Assembly: GCF_030816115.1 (NCBI RefSeq)
Contig: NZ_JAUSXQ010000001.1
Span: 1,798,001-1,862,000 of the forward strand
Direction of reading: 5' to 3'
DNA from: Chryseobacterium sp. W4I1
GTDB lineage: Bacteria; Bacteroidota; Bacteroidia; Flavobacteriales; Weeksellaceae
Length of the DNA stretch: 64,000 bases
Under the pieces are notes generated by a model, which did not search any database, was not told where the DNA came from, and was given only the letters and a program-made list of their open reading frames with translations. This document shows, piece after piece, positions 16,085 to 23,794 of the stretch; position 1 is the first letter of the stretch; every line of letters begins with the position of its first letter. The translations under genes and the position numbers were made by a program.

Positions 16085-16312
16085 TTATTTTTCAAAAATA
16101 AGTCTGCCGTCGAATGGCTCACTCCAGTTTATAAATATTTTATCATTCAATCTGCTTATCTCCGCCTGAACGGTTTCATATTCACCATTCTCTTTTTTCC
16201 TTTCAACCGTTAAATTGGATCCTTCACCGATTTCATTAACGGTAAATTCTAACTGATATCGGTTTTCATTATTCAATACGAAATCTGATTTTGTAAAATT
16301 TCTATTTAACAT
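16085..16312 (-). CDS. Small hypothetical protein
   Basis: A 75-residue soluble protein, first gene of a two-gene unit. The sequence is beta-rich: YQLEFTVNEIGEGSNLTVER, then YETVQAEISRLNDKIFINW and FDGRLIFEK, suggesting a small beta-barrel or sheet. No cysteine, no signal peptide, no membrane segment. I do not recognise the family. The 10-base gap to the next gene implies joint translation. Divergent from the exonuclease III gene with 172 bases between. Confidence 0.55.
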   Translation of the reverse strand: MLNRNFTKSDFVLNNENRYQLEFTVNEIGEGSNLTVERKKENGEYETVQAEISRLNDKIFINWSEPFDGRLIFEK

Positions 16313-16484
16313 GATATAAATGTTTTATTTTTTAAGCTAATGAATAAATTATGCCAATATAAATCCGAATTTCATTTTAATTTAAAAATAAATATCTCAT
16401 TTTCGCAATATGTCATTACAATTCAATGCGGTGGAATAATTATTGCCTTTTGAAAAAAATTGTATAGTCTTTAAATCATAAACC

Positions 16485-17258
16485 ATGAAAATAGCTACCT
16501 ATAATGTGAACGGTATCAATGGGCGTTTACCTGTATTGCTGCAGTGGCTGAAAGAAGCTCAGCCGGACATTGTATGTCTCCAGGAATTAAAAGCTCCGCA
16601 GGAACGTTTTCCTTTACAAGAGATCAATGCTGCAGGATATCAGGCCATCTGGAAAGGTCAGAAAAGCTGGAATGGGGTAGCCATACTTGCCAAAGACCTG
16701 GAGATCACGGAAGTGCAGAGTACTTTACCGGGAGATTCTGAAGATATCCAGAGTCGGTATATAGAAGCTATCATTGATCAGATGGTGGTATGCTGCTTAT
16801 ACCTTCCTAATGGAAATCCTTACCCGGGACCTAAATTTAATTATAAATTAGAGTGGATCAAACGCTTAAAAAAACGCGCCAATCAGCTTATCAAAATGGA
16901 GCTTCCCGCAATACTGATCGGTGATTTCAATATTATCCCTGAACCCAGGGACGTCTATAAACCTGAACGTTGGGAAAATGATGCATTATTCAGAACAGAA
17001 GTCCGAAAAGCTTACAAAGAATTATTAAATAAAGGCTGGCTCGATTCTATCCGTACCCTTTATCCTGAAGACACTGTTTACACTTTCTGGGATTATCTTT
17101 ACAAAGCATATGACCGGAATGCAGGAATAAGACTTGATCATATGTTATTAAGTCCTTATTTAGCTCCGGCATTAAAAGCAGGTGGTGTAGACAGCCATGT
17201 ACGTGGCTGGGTGAAAAGCAGCGATCACGCACCGGTATGGATTCAAATTGAAAAATAA
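16485..17258 (+). CDS. xth: Exodeoxyribonuclease III
   Basis: A 257-residue AP endonuclease/3' exonuclease of the EEP fold that acts after glycosylases in base-excision repair. Visible motifs: MKIATYNVNGINGRL at the start with the conserved Asn, DIVCLQELKAP with the metal-binding Glu, YLPNGNPYPGPKFNYKLEW, ILIGDFNI with Asp/Asn, RLDHMLLS, and SSDHAPVWI with the catalytic Asp-His at the end. Full length. It is downstream of the divergent small-protein pair and convergent with the AlkB gene 15 bases away, so the two repair genes face each other. Confidence 0.94.
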   Translation: MKIATYNVNGINGRLPVLLQWLKEAQPDIVCLQELKAPQERFPLQEINAAGYQAIWKGQKSWNGVAILAKDLEITEVQSTLPGDSEDIQSRYIEAIIDQMVVCCLYLPNGNPYPGPKFNYKLEWIKRLKKRANQLIKMELPAILIGDFNIIPEPRDVYKPERWENDALFRTEVRKAYKELLNKGWLDSIRTLYPEDTVYTFWDYLYKAYDRNAGIRLDHMLLSPYLAPALKAGGVDSHVRGWVKSSDHAPVWIQIEK

Positions 17259-17273
17259 CAGCTATAAATTACT

Positions 17274-17888
17274 TCATGAACCTACATGAACCATACGAAA
17301 CGTGAGATTGATCCGTGGTTTCATAGGCTTTGTAGATTTTGCGATCCTGTGTTCCCAGTTGAGCTGCAAATCTCCTTTCATAATCAATAATGATCCATGC
17401 TGGAGGGGCAAACTATACTTATTCTGGTGATTTTCCTTTTGCCGGAAATCAAAATTTCTTACTTGCCCGAGGCTTACAGAAGCAATGACAGGGCGATTTC
17501 CCAATTCGCTTTCCTTGTCGCGGTGCCATGCCACAGAATCATTCCCGTCACGATACAGATTCAGCAATACGGAATTAAACCGATAACCTGTCGTTTTTTC
17601 TATCTGCTGTTTTAATGCTAATAATTCCGGTAGCCATGGGTTGGCTTTAAAATCATTTCCACCCAGTTTGTAGGTTGTTCCTTCATCGCCATACCAGGCT
17701 GTTAAACGTGGGGTAAGAACCATTTTATCATACATTTTCTGGGTTCGCTGCTTCCATGGAGCAACACGGATCAGAAGCTCCTGAAGTTCAGAAGCTTTAT
17801 TTTCCGGCATAAAATGCTCTGTATATTCCAACAGCTCTGTCGGAAACCGGAAGTATTCCTCTGAATTAAACAAGCTCAACTGATCCAT
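17274..17888 (-). CDS. AlkB-like 2-oxoglutarate/Fe(II) dioxygenase
   Basis: A 204-residue demethylase of the AlkB family, which uses iron and 2-oxoglutarate to reverse 1-methyladenine and 3-methylcytosine damage. The iron ligands are readable: WHRDKESELG supplies HxD, and the distal His lies in NWEHRIAKS; Arg residues in RINLTFR bind 2-oxoglutarate. VIASVSLGQVRNFDFR and HGSLLIMKGDLQ are typical for the ALKBH2/3-like branch. It begins 15 bases after the XRE-S24 regulator gene on the same strand, so it is the second gene of a likely regulator-repair operon. Confidence 0.9.
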   Translation of the reverse strand: MDQLSLFNSEEYFRFPTELLEYTEHFMPENKASELQELLIRVAPWKQRTQKMYDKMVLTPRLTAWYGDEGTTYKLGGNDFKANPWLPELLALKQQIEKTTGYRFNSVLLNLYRDGNDSVAWHRDKESELGNRPVIASVSLGQVRNFDFRQKENHQNKYSLPLQHGSLLIMKGDLQLNWEHRIAKSTKPMKPRINLTFRMVHVGS

Positions 17889-17903
17889 AGCAAAACACTG
17901 GTT

Positions 17904-18692
17904 TTATACAGGTTTACGGCGTCTTTTTGAAACCTTTTTATCAATTTCTTTGATATCGTTTTTCAGCTCCCTGAACATTTCTTTAAAATTATAACTTTCG
18001 TAATCACCCGGTTCAAAATCTTCCGGAAAGATCCCTGAAGCATACTGCCATATTTCTACAATTTCTTCATTGGGAATATCGTAAGGCTCATAAAATGAAT
18101 TATCTGCACTTACGCAGACTGCATTCCCTTTTATTTCTTTAAAACGTTTGTAGGTAATCCCGTCATTTAAGGTGATAAAAACATATGTTTTTCCTGGTTT
18201 CAGTTCACTGATTCCTTCCACATATTTTCCTACGATATATGAACCGTTTCTAAAAGGCGGCATAGAATCTCCATCTGCCGGAAAAGCTCTGTATTTGCCA
18301 TTGGTAAGGAAGGGAAGGGCAATTCTCTGGAGGCTTTCAATATAACCCACATCACTGTAACCTTCAAGATATCCCATGGATGCTTTTTGCGGAATGATCT
18401 CAATGGTATCATTTCCAAGGTGATCTACCGCTACAGGCAGAATAATCCTGTTGTCCGGAAGTTTTAGCATTTCTTCCATCGGATATTTGCGGATATCTAC
18501 AGACACCATAAGATCAATGCTCACATGAAAATATTTCGATATTTTTACCAGCAGCTCAATAGGCGGCTCAGAAACCCCATTTTCATATTTGGAATACCGC
18601 ACACGGGAAATAACCAATTCATCTGCTACATGTTGTTGAGAATGACCTCTTTTCGCCCTTAAAAAACGAATATTATTTGAAAAAATTGACAT
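17904..18692 (-). CDS. XRE-family regulator with S24 (LexA-like) peptidase domain
   Basis: A 262-residue phage-repressor-like protein. Residues 5-62 are a helix-turn-helix (IRFLRAKRGHSQQHVADEL, then YSKYENGVSEPPIELLVKIS) and residues 100-220 an S24 domain. The Ser/Lys dyad is present: Ser143 in ADGDSMPP and Lys182 in TYKRFKE. The residues where LexA has its Ala-Gly cleavage bond read ASMGYLEG, so the bond would be Met106-Gly107, not Ala-Gly. The charged tail DKKVSKRRRK is unusual. A start 18 codons upstream is open but precedes two TAAATTTG promoter boxes; MSIFSNNIRFLR is preferred. AlkB follows, so it probably controls a damage response. Confidence 0.85.
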   Translation of the reverse strand: MSIFSNNIRFLRAKRGHSQQHVADELVISRVRYSKYENGVSEPPIELLVKISKYFHVSIDLMVSVDIRKYPMEEMLKLPDNRIILPVAVDHLGNDTIEIIPQKASMGYLEGYSDVGYIESLQRIALPFLTNGKYRAFPADGDSMPPFRNGSYIVGKYVEGISELKPGKTYVFITLNDGITYKRFKEIKGNAVCVSADNSFYEPYDIPNEEIVEIWQYASGIFPEDFEPGDYESYNFKEMFRELKNDIKEIDKKVSKRRRKPV

Positions 18693-18710
18693 TGATACAA
18701 AATATACCAA

Positions 18711-18726
18711 CAAATTTACAAATTTA
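18711..18726 (-). promoter_or_regulatory. Two tandem TAAATTTG boxes upstream of XRE-S24
   Basis: On the minus strand TAAATTTG occurs twice in a row at 18726-18719 and 18718-18711, 19-27 bases before the chosen ATG. Each fits the TAnnTTTG -7 box. One may be the promoter; two direct copies could also mark a binding site of the regulator. No clear TTG box is seen. Confidence 0.4.
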
Positions 18727-18880
18727 GACTCAGAATACCTTGTCATTTAAGTGGAAAGATCACACTAATTCATGATCAGTTCTGGAAAGTAGATCGTATT
18801 TTGACAGAAGATTTTAGTTTTGAAAAAGAGCTTTGTAAATACTATTGGCTAAAACTACTGAAAGGGAAATTTTTAAAATA

Positions 18881-18908
18881 AAAGACTGCCAATACCGACA
18901 GTCTTTCT
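18881..18908. terminator. Terminator of the AsmA-like gene
   Basis: AAAGACTG and CAGTCTTT form an 8-bp stem directly after the AsmA-like stop, with A/T tracts on both sides. Confidence 0.65.
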
Positions 18909-18910
18909 TA

Positions 18911-21802
18911 TTATTTTTCTTTAAGATCTTTATTAATTTGTTTTTCCGCTTTTTTAGCTTTCTGTTCCTGCGCCTCTCTTTCTTTACGCTGTTGTCGTCT
19001 TGTTTTTTTCTCTGCCCGTCTTTCTTCGCGGATTACTTTATTGGATTTTTTATTATACAGAGCATCTATAATTCCTTGCCCGGTCTTGCTGAAAATTTTG
19101 ATCTTCGGTTTGCTGTGGGTTCCTGTGACAACGATTGGAAAACCAATCCATCCACCCGGTGGCAAACCAACTCTCACCTGCAGATCCAGCAGTCCGTTAA
19201 AGCTTGTTGTTCCGCTGATGGAAGGTCTGAGGACAGATACTTTAAAGGTAAATTTATCAACATGGATCAGATTATTTTTAATGCTGGTTTCAATATTTAC
19301 GCCCTTCATATCCGGATTATCAAAAGCTTTTGCCCCGATATTATCACCCACGGCAGAAAGCATTTTTAAATTTTTCACTTCCACATCACGGAGGTTAACT
19401 ATTCCTCCGCCTTCCAGGGAAGGGTAAATTGGGCTCATGTTTTTATCAAAATCACCTTTCAGTTTATAGTCCAGTGATACAATTCCTTTGACGTTTTTAG
19501 CAGCGGTCACCATTTCGCGAACCATATCAATCTCTTTATACGCCCGCTGAACATCAAAATCCTGAACTTTAAGAGCGACATCATAGTTAGCTGTCAATGG
19601 AGACTCATTCTGATAGCGGGCATCAATATTCATGCGGCTACCGATAATATCAAATGAGGTATTCTTAAGGTAAACCTCACCTTTATTTACCGAAGCATTT
19701 CCTTTCAGATGATTAAGCGCCAGGCCTTTAAATTCAACTTTCTTAGCATTCGCTTCCAGGGAAACATCCAGATTTTTAGGAACAATAACAACACCGCTGC
19801 TTTTTGGATTTTCTACTTTTGCATATTCTAATTCGATGGACTTATCGGTATTGTCACCGTTTTTAAGTGCCATAAATTCATCGATCAGGATGTAATTTGA
19901 ATTTAAATCAAATTTTCCGTGAAGTGTTCCTTTTCTTTCGATAAAGTAATTGATGGTATTGAGAAGATAACCATTGAGCGCAAAATCAGATTTTCCATAG
20001 GTAGCCAGAAATTTTCTGAACCACATTTTTTCATTTTCAAACTGGAAATTTCCTTCTTTGATGAAGAACGATTTCGGAAGATATTCTGTCGTAGCTTTAA
20101 TGTTCTTTAAAATTAAAGTTCCTTTATTATCCAGCTTGCTGTACTGGCCTGTGGTGGCATAGCTTTGTCTGCCGTTCAGTGAAAGGTCTGCCATAATTAG
20201 CCCGCTGATATCAAATCCTTCTTTGGCGAAAACTTTATAAATTCTTCCGACATTTAAAACGCCTTTCGCCCGTATTCTATAGAGCAGGTCTTCAAAATCC
20301 TGCAGATCGGCATTCACAAAAACTGGATTTCCTTCAAAATCAAAACTGAAAGGATCCAACTTCACCCCAAGACTCCGGAAAGTCCCGTCTGTATTGATGA
20401 TATTGGCTACTAAATTGATATTCTGGATAGGATTGGGATAATATTTTGTTTTGACCAAACCATTTTTAAGATTCAGATAACCATTGGTTTTAGGAAATAA
20501 TTTTTTATCCAGACTGAAAATTCCGTTAGCTTTAATATTGGTATCCATCAATCCTCTCATATCAATATCTTTGAGGCCCAAAGCCTGATCCAATGTTTGG
20601 AGATCAACAGTACCTTTCATATCTGCAATCACCTGCATTTCGTTCAGACCTTTAGTTTTTACATAAGCCCGGAACTTATTATTCGGGCCCAGATCGAAGC
20701 TGAGTTTTTTTAAATCTATACCAAGTTGATCCGTGTTCAATGACGGTAAATTCACATTAAGATCCATATTAAGATTGTTCATCGGAACAGGCGCTTTTCC
20801 ATTGGAAACAAAACCATTTTTAACCAAAAGACGAACTTTAGCTCTTGGTTTAATATTTTGAGGCTCACTGAATCTGCCTTTTAAATGAAAGTACAGATCA
20901 CTGTTGCCTTCAATTTGGGTATCTTTTGCCCAGTCCAGGTATTGTGGTGGCAGTACAGAAATCATTTCACGGATCGTTGTTTTTTCTGAAGCAGCCTTGA
21001 TATCCATATTGTATCCATCTTTAAGAATACTGATAAAACCGATGAATTTTAAAGGCAGGTCATTAATTCTCAATTCATTTTTCTTCAATACAAAAGTTAA
21101 AGCATTGGTGTTGATTCTGGTAATGAGATCAGCGTGCAACGTTTTTTGTTTTGCATAATAGATTCTGTTCAGGCTGAAATCCACTTTATTGATGTCCAGA
21201 TAAGTCTGAAGGTCGAAAATATCTTCACTTAAACCACCTTTTCCCGTGTAATTAAGTCCTTTAGCATCAACTAAAACCCTTGCGGCGTGGTCGTTATATT
21301 TAATATTCCAGTTTTTAAATTTGATCAGGTCCAGTTTGATAGAAGCACCCGTTTCTGTAGAATCTTTTGGTTTCCCAGATGGTTTGGAAACGTAAACATT
21401 ATAGTTTGCTTCTCCTTTGCTATTGACAAAAACATTGGCATTGGCATCTGTAACGTAGATTTCATCAATCTTTACTTCACGGTTGAAAATCAGATTTTTA
21501 AGATTGATTCCGACTGCCACTTCTCTGGCTGTCAACAAGGTGTCATTCTGGAAAGGTTTTGAACCCTGTAAAACGAGGTGGTCTACAGAAACTGTCAGGG
21601 AAGGGAAGTGGCGGAAAAAGGTAAGATTCGTTTTTTTATAATCGAGCTTTCCTGCAAGATGTTTGTTCGCAAATATTTTTACCTGCTGAGAAATCGTTCC
21701 CGGAAAGAGTATAGGAATGATAAACATTAAAAACAAGAGGGCTGCTATTGAAATTCCAGTCCATTTTAGAATTTTCAAAATTATTTTTTTAAACTTTTCC
21801 AT
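18911..21802 (-). CDS. AsmA-like large periplasmic protein
   Basis: A 963-residue protein of the AsmA/TamB-like group, which bridges the envelope and carries lipids between the membranes. One N-terminal membrane helix (about residues 12-32) is followed by a long beta-rich periplasmic part with repeating patterns of alternating hydrophobic residues, as in repeating beta-groove proteins. Typical stretches are FRHFPSLTVSVDHLVL near the start and LRPSISGTTSFNGLLDLQVRVGLPP near the end. The C-terminus is a highly charged Lys/Arg/Glu tail (about 925-963, ending EKQINKDLKEK), longer than usual. Single gene with its own terminator; the 505 bases upstream hold no other gene. Confidence 0.85.
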   Translation of the reverse strand: MEKFKKIILKILKWTGISIAALLFLMFIIPILFPGTISQQVKIFANKHLAGKLDYKKTNLTFFRHFPSLTVSVDHLVLQGSKPFQNDTLLTAREVAVGINLKNLIFNREVKIDEIYVTDANANVFVNSKGEANYNVYVSKPSGKPKDSTETGASIKLDLIKFKNWNIKYNDHAARVLVDAKGLNYTGKGGLSEDIFDLQTYLDINKVDFSLNRIYYAKQKTLHADLITRINTNALTFVLKKNELRINDLPLKFIGFISILKDGYNMDIKAASEKTTIREMISVLPPQYLDWAKDTQIEGNSDLYFHLKGRFSEPQNIKPRAKVRLLVKNGFVSNGKAPVPMNNLNMDLNVNLPSLNTDQLGIDLKKLSFDLGPNNKFRAYVKTKGLNEMQVIADMKGTVDLQTLDQALGLKDIDMRGLMDTNIKANGIFSLDKKLFPKTNGYLNLKNGLVKTKYYPNPIQNINLVANIINTDGTFRSLGVKLDPFSFDFEGNPVFVNADLQDFEDLLYRIRAKGVLNVGRIYKVFAKEGFDISGLIMADLSLNGRQSYATTGQYSKLDNKGTLILKNIKATTEYLPKSFFIKEGNFQFENEKMWFRKFLATYGKSDFALNGYLLNTINYFIERKGTLHGKFDLNSNYILIDEFMALKNGDNTDKSIELEYAKVENPKSSGVVIVPKNLDVSLEANAKKVEFKGLALNHLKGNASVNKGEVYLKNTSFDIIGSRMNIDARYQNESPLTANYDVALKVQDFDVQRAYKEIDMVREMVTAAKNVKGIVSLDYKLKGDFDKNMSPIYPSLEGGGIVNLRDVEVKNLKMLSAVGDNIGAKAFDNPDMKGVNIETSIKNNLIHVDKFTFKVSVLRPSISGTTSFNGLLDLQVRVGLPPGGWIGFPIVVTGTHSKPKIKIFSKTGQGIIDALYNKKSNKVIREERRAEKKTRRQQRKEREAQEQKAKKAEKQINKDLKEK

Positions 21803-22307
21803 AAATCCATAATTTTGATTAAATATTTGGCAATAATAACTAGTTATCCGTCATCTAAAATCAAGCCATTTCTTTGTACTGCGGACTTAAATTGATTTTT
21901 GAATAAAAGCAGATAAAACCGAAATTCTCGAACCGATTTATCATTCAAAACAGGAAAAGGTATCCAAAAAGCTTTAAATTATTGCAAAATCTTCCATGTG
22001 GAGATTTTGTTTTTATGCAAACAGTTAGTTGTCTTCATTTACTTACTGAAATAGTTTCTAAATTTTTCCAATGTAAATTTTCAGCATAATAAAAATATTC
22101 AGCGTAAATAGAAATAAGATATTTTTAACTGATAGTTTTTTTTCAATTAATTTAATATAAAATAACATTTTTAACATTCTATATAACTGATTGTGAGCGT
22201 TTAATATTATTGTATTTCTCTTGCTAAAGTGAAATAAATGATTAATTTAGATCTAACAAAGCTTTGTTAGATCTTTAAAATATTACTAATCAAAAAAAAA
22301 ATCATTC
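21803..22307. other. Non-coding 505-base stretch, very AT-rich
   Basis: No open frame with plausible coding content in either strand. The main structure is the perfect 26-base palindrome at 22249-22274. The rest is AT-rich with no recognisable RNA gene. Confidence 0.6.
22249..22274. promoter_or_regulatory. Perfect 26-base palindrome upstream of a peptide gene
   Basis: The two 13-base arms AGATCTAACAAAG and CTTTGTTAGATCT are exact complements with no loop. It ends 33 bases before the ATG of the 52-residue peptide. It could be an operator for a dimeric repressor or, as RNA, a hairpin in the leader. The same AACAAAG core occurs in the Zur-like operators, but the spacing differs, so I do not link them. 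Confidence 0.5.
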
Positions 22308-22466
22308 ATGAAAAAATTAGAAAACAAAACAGTTCTTTCAAGAGAACAACTGAAAACGGTTGCCGGTGGTGATACGGGAGTTTGCCTATTAGCCAATGGC
22401 GGATATGTGACAAGAGACTGCACAAGCAAGTGTCCTAACGGAAGATTTCCCATCTGTCCGGCATAA
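22308..22466 (+). CDS. Leader-bearing four-cysteine secreted peptide
   Basis: A 52-residue precursor. The leader MKKLENKTVLSREQLKTVAGG has the same L-S/D-R-x-QLK-x-x-x-GG pattern as the peptide at 14406. The 31-residue core carries four cysteines at 26, 38, 42 and 50 (C-x11-C-x3-C-x7-C), with glycines and prolines between, and ends ICPA. It fits the bacteriocin-like peptides of Chryseobacterium: expected to be exported after cleavage at Gly-Gly and to form two disulfides. No modification enzyme, exporter or immunity gene is near. It is missing from standard gene-length cut-offs; the leader match and the terminator after it support it. Confidence 0.7.
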   Translation: MKKLENKTVLSREQLKTVAGGDTGVCLLANGGYVTRDCTSKCPNGRFPICPA

Positions 22467-22488
22467 GCTATAATATCCTGTTTGAGTT

Positions 22489-22524
22489 AGCTCCCGGTAA
22501 ATAGTTTACCGGGGAGCTTTATTT
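22489..22524 (+). terminator. Terminator after the four-cysteine peptide
   Basis: AGCTCCCGGTAAA pairs with TTTACCGGGGAGCT (one bulged base), followed by TTATTTTT. It begins 22 bases after the peptide stop. Confidence 0.8.
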
Positions 22525-22801
22525 TTACAGGTAAGAACGGATGGATTGGCTAAGAAAAACGGAATTTCTAAAACAAAAAAAAGAATTTTGTTCAATAAAC
22601 TTATTTTGGAAATTAGATAATAAGAAAACAAAGAAACGGGAAAACATAAGTCAGGTAAATATATTAAATATTCACCAAATACAATTTATATTAACGAAAT
22701 ATTTAATCATAAAAATAATTAATTATTTTATTAAAAACAATATGTATTTATTGTAATTATTCTTAACTTAGTGATGTATTAACCATATAAAAATTTATAT
22801 C
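22525..22801. other. AT-rich intergenic stretch without a supported gene
   Basis: About 280 bases, mostly A and T. A 71-codon open frame (22541-22756) is lysine/asparagine/isoleucine-rich without family-like sequence and probably reflects composition only. Confidence 0.55.
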
Positions 22802-23086
22802 ATGAAAAATTTCAAAAAATTAAACAGAAATGAATTGAAAACGATCTCAGGTAATGGTTTATTCGATAATATCGGAGGTGTTATCGGAGGTCTGGGTGGA
22901 GTAGTAGGAGGTGTAGTAGGCGGCGTAGGTACTATAGTAGGAGGTGTTGTTGGTGGTGTAGGCAATACAGTGGGTGGTGCAGTAAATGCTGCCGGGCAAC
23001 TTGTAGGAACTACATTGTGCAACGTACAGTGCGTAATAAACGGTGTAGTGCATATCCAGGTCCTTTCGTGTGGATCTACTTGTTAA
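22802..23086 (+). CDS. Leader-bearing glycine-zipper peptide with four C-terminal cysteines
   Basis: A 94-residue precursor. The leader MKNFKKLNRNELKTISGNG resembles those of the two other peptides but the cleavage site is Gly-Asn-Gly instead of Gly-Gly. The core (residues 20-60) is an array of GGV and GGVV units such as GGVVGGVVGGVG, a glycine-zipper composition found in peptides that insert into membranes. The tail has Cys73, Cys77, Cys90 and Cys94, spaced C-x3-C-x12-C-x3-C. A secreted membrane-active peptide is a reasonable reading, but untested. The antisense frame is a proline/threonine shadow. A strong terminator follows 23 bases later. Confidence 0.7.
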   Translation: MKNFKKLNRNELKTISGNGLFDNIGGVIGGLGGVVGGVVGGVGTIVGGVVGGVGNTVGGAVNAAGQLVGTTLCNVQCVINGVVHIQVLSCGSTC

Positions 23087-23109
23087 GATAAACAGGTAAT
23101 TAACAACGT

Positions 23110-23137
23110 ACCGCTCTGTAATAGGGCGGTTTTTTTA
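23110..23137 (+). terminator. Terminator after the glycine-zipper peptide
   Basis: ACCGCTCT and AGGGCGGT form an 8-bp stem with one G-T pair, followed by seven T residues. A clear intrinsic terminator. Confidence 0.85.
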
Positions 23138-23215
23138 TGGAGGCAAGTATATAAGTTTCTTAAACATAAGTATTTTCTTTTTTAATTTAATTTGTTTAGC
23201 TTTTTTCACTAAATT

Positions 23216-23235
23216 TATCTACCTATTAGTAGATA
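23216..23235. promoter_or_regulatory. TetR-type operator directly before the start codon
   Basis: TATCTAC-N6-GTAGATA is a perfect 7+7 inverted repeat ending 4 bases before the ATG of the TetR-like regulator. Position and symmetry suit autorepression by a dimer. Confidence 0.65.
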
Positions 23236-23239
23236 GATA

Positions 23240-23791
23240 ATGAAAACAAAAGAAAAAATTTTAAATACCGGAAGACAGCTGCTCATTGAAAATGGGTATA
23301 ATGCATTCAGCTACGCTGATATTTCTAAAATTGTAAACATTAAAACATCATCCATTCACTATTATTTTCCAAGTAAAACGGACCTTATCAATGCTATTAT
23401 AGAAAAAAATATAGAGGAGATCAATGCGTTACAGCATAAGCAAGAAAAACTAACCTCGAGCCAAAAACTAGAGAATTTATTTAAATATTACTTACTGCTT
23501 ATTAGGGAAAACAAAATCTGCTTAGTAGGTACATTAGCTTCTGATCATCATTCATTAGACATACTATTGAAGGAGAAAACTATAGAATTCTGCAATATAA
23601 TACTCCAGCATACTGCACAAACATTACAATCTGGAATGGAAAATAAAGAGTTTGCAAATATTGTAAATACTGAATATAAAGCAATGGAGATATTATCCAC
23701 TTTGGTTGGAATAGCACAGATCGGAAGATTCTATTCGGAAAACAAAATATCTGCTGTAATGCAGCAAATCATCAATAACCTAAAATATTAA
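23240..23791 (+). CDS. TetR/AcrR family transcriptional regulator
   Basis: A 183-residue repressor. The N-terminal 50 residues hold the TetR helix-turn-helix: ILNTGRQLLIENGYNAFSYA and then SSIHYYFPSKTDLINAIIEK, the recognition helix region. The remaining helices form the ligand pocket. The downstream DUF4442 gene begins 3 bases after its stop, so both are one transcript and the ligand may be a fatty acid or acyl-CoA (inference from the hotdog-fold partner). An inverted repeat directly before the start suggests self-repression. Confidence 0.9.
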   Translation: MKTKEKILNTGRQLLIENGYNAFSYADISKIVNIKTSSIHYYFPSKTDLINAIIEKNIEEINALQHKQEKLTSSQKLENLFKYYLLLIRENKICLVGTLASDHHSLDILLKEKTIEFCNIILQHTAQTLQSGMENKEFANIVNTEYKAMEILSTLVGIAQIGRFYSENKISAVMQQIINNLKY

Positions 23792-23794
23792 CAG

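Noticed and set aside
22249..22274. The perfect palindrome as an insertion-sequence end or attachment site.
   Set aside because: No transposase, integrase or second copy is seen in the window, and it is placed like a promoter element.
22541..22756. A 71-codon frame between two peptide genes.
   Set aside because: The sequence is Lys/Asn/Ile-rich as expected from AT-rich DNA, has no leader or family-like segment, and starts just behind a terminator.
22795..23053. Open frames of 64-75 codons on the minus strand, rich in Pro/Thr or Tyr/Thr.
   Set aside because: They are antisense shadows of the glycine/valine repeat peptide on the plus strand, whose leader and terminator are in place.
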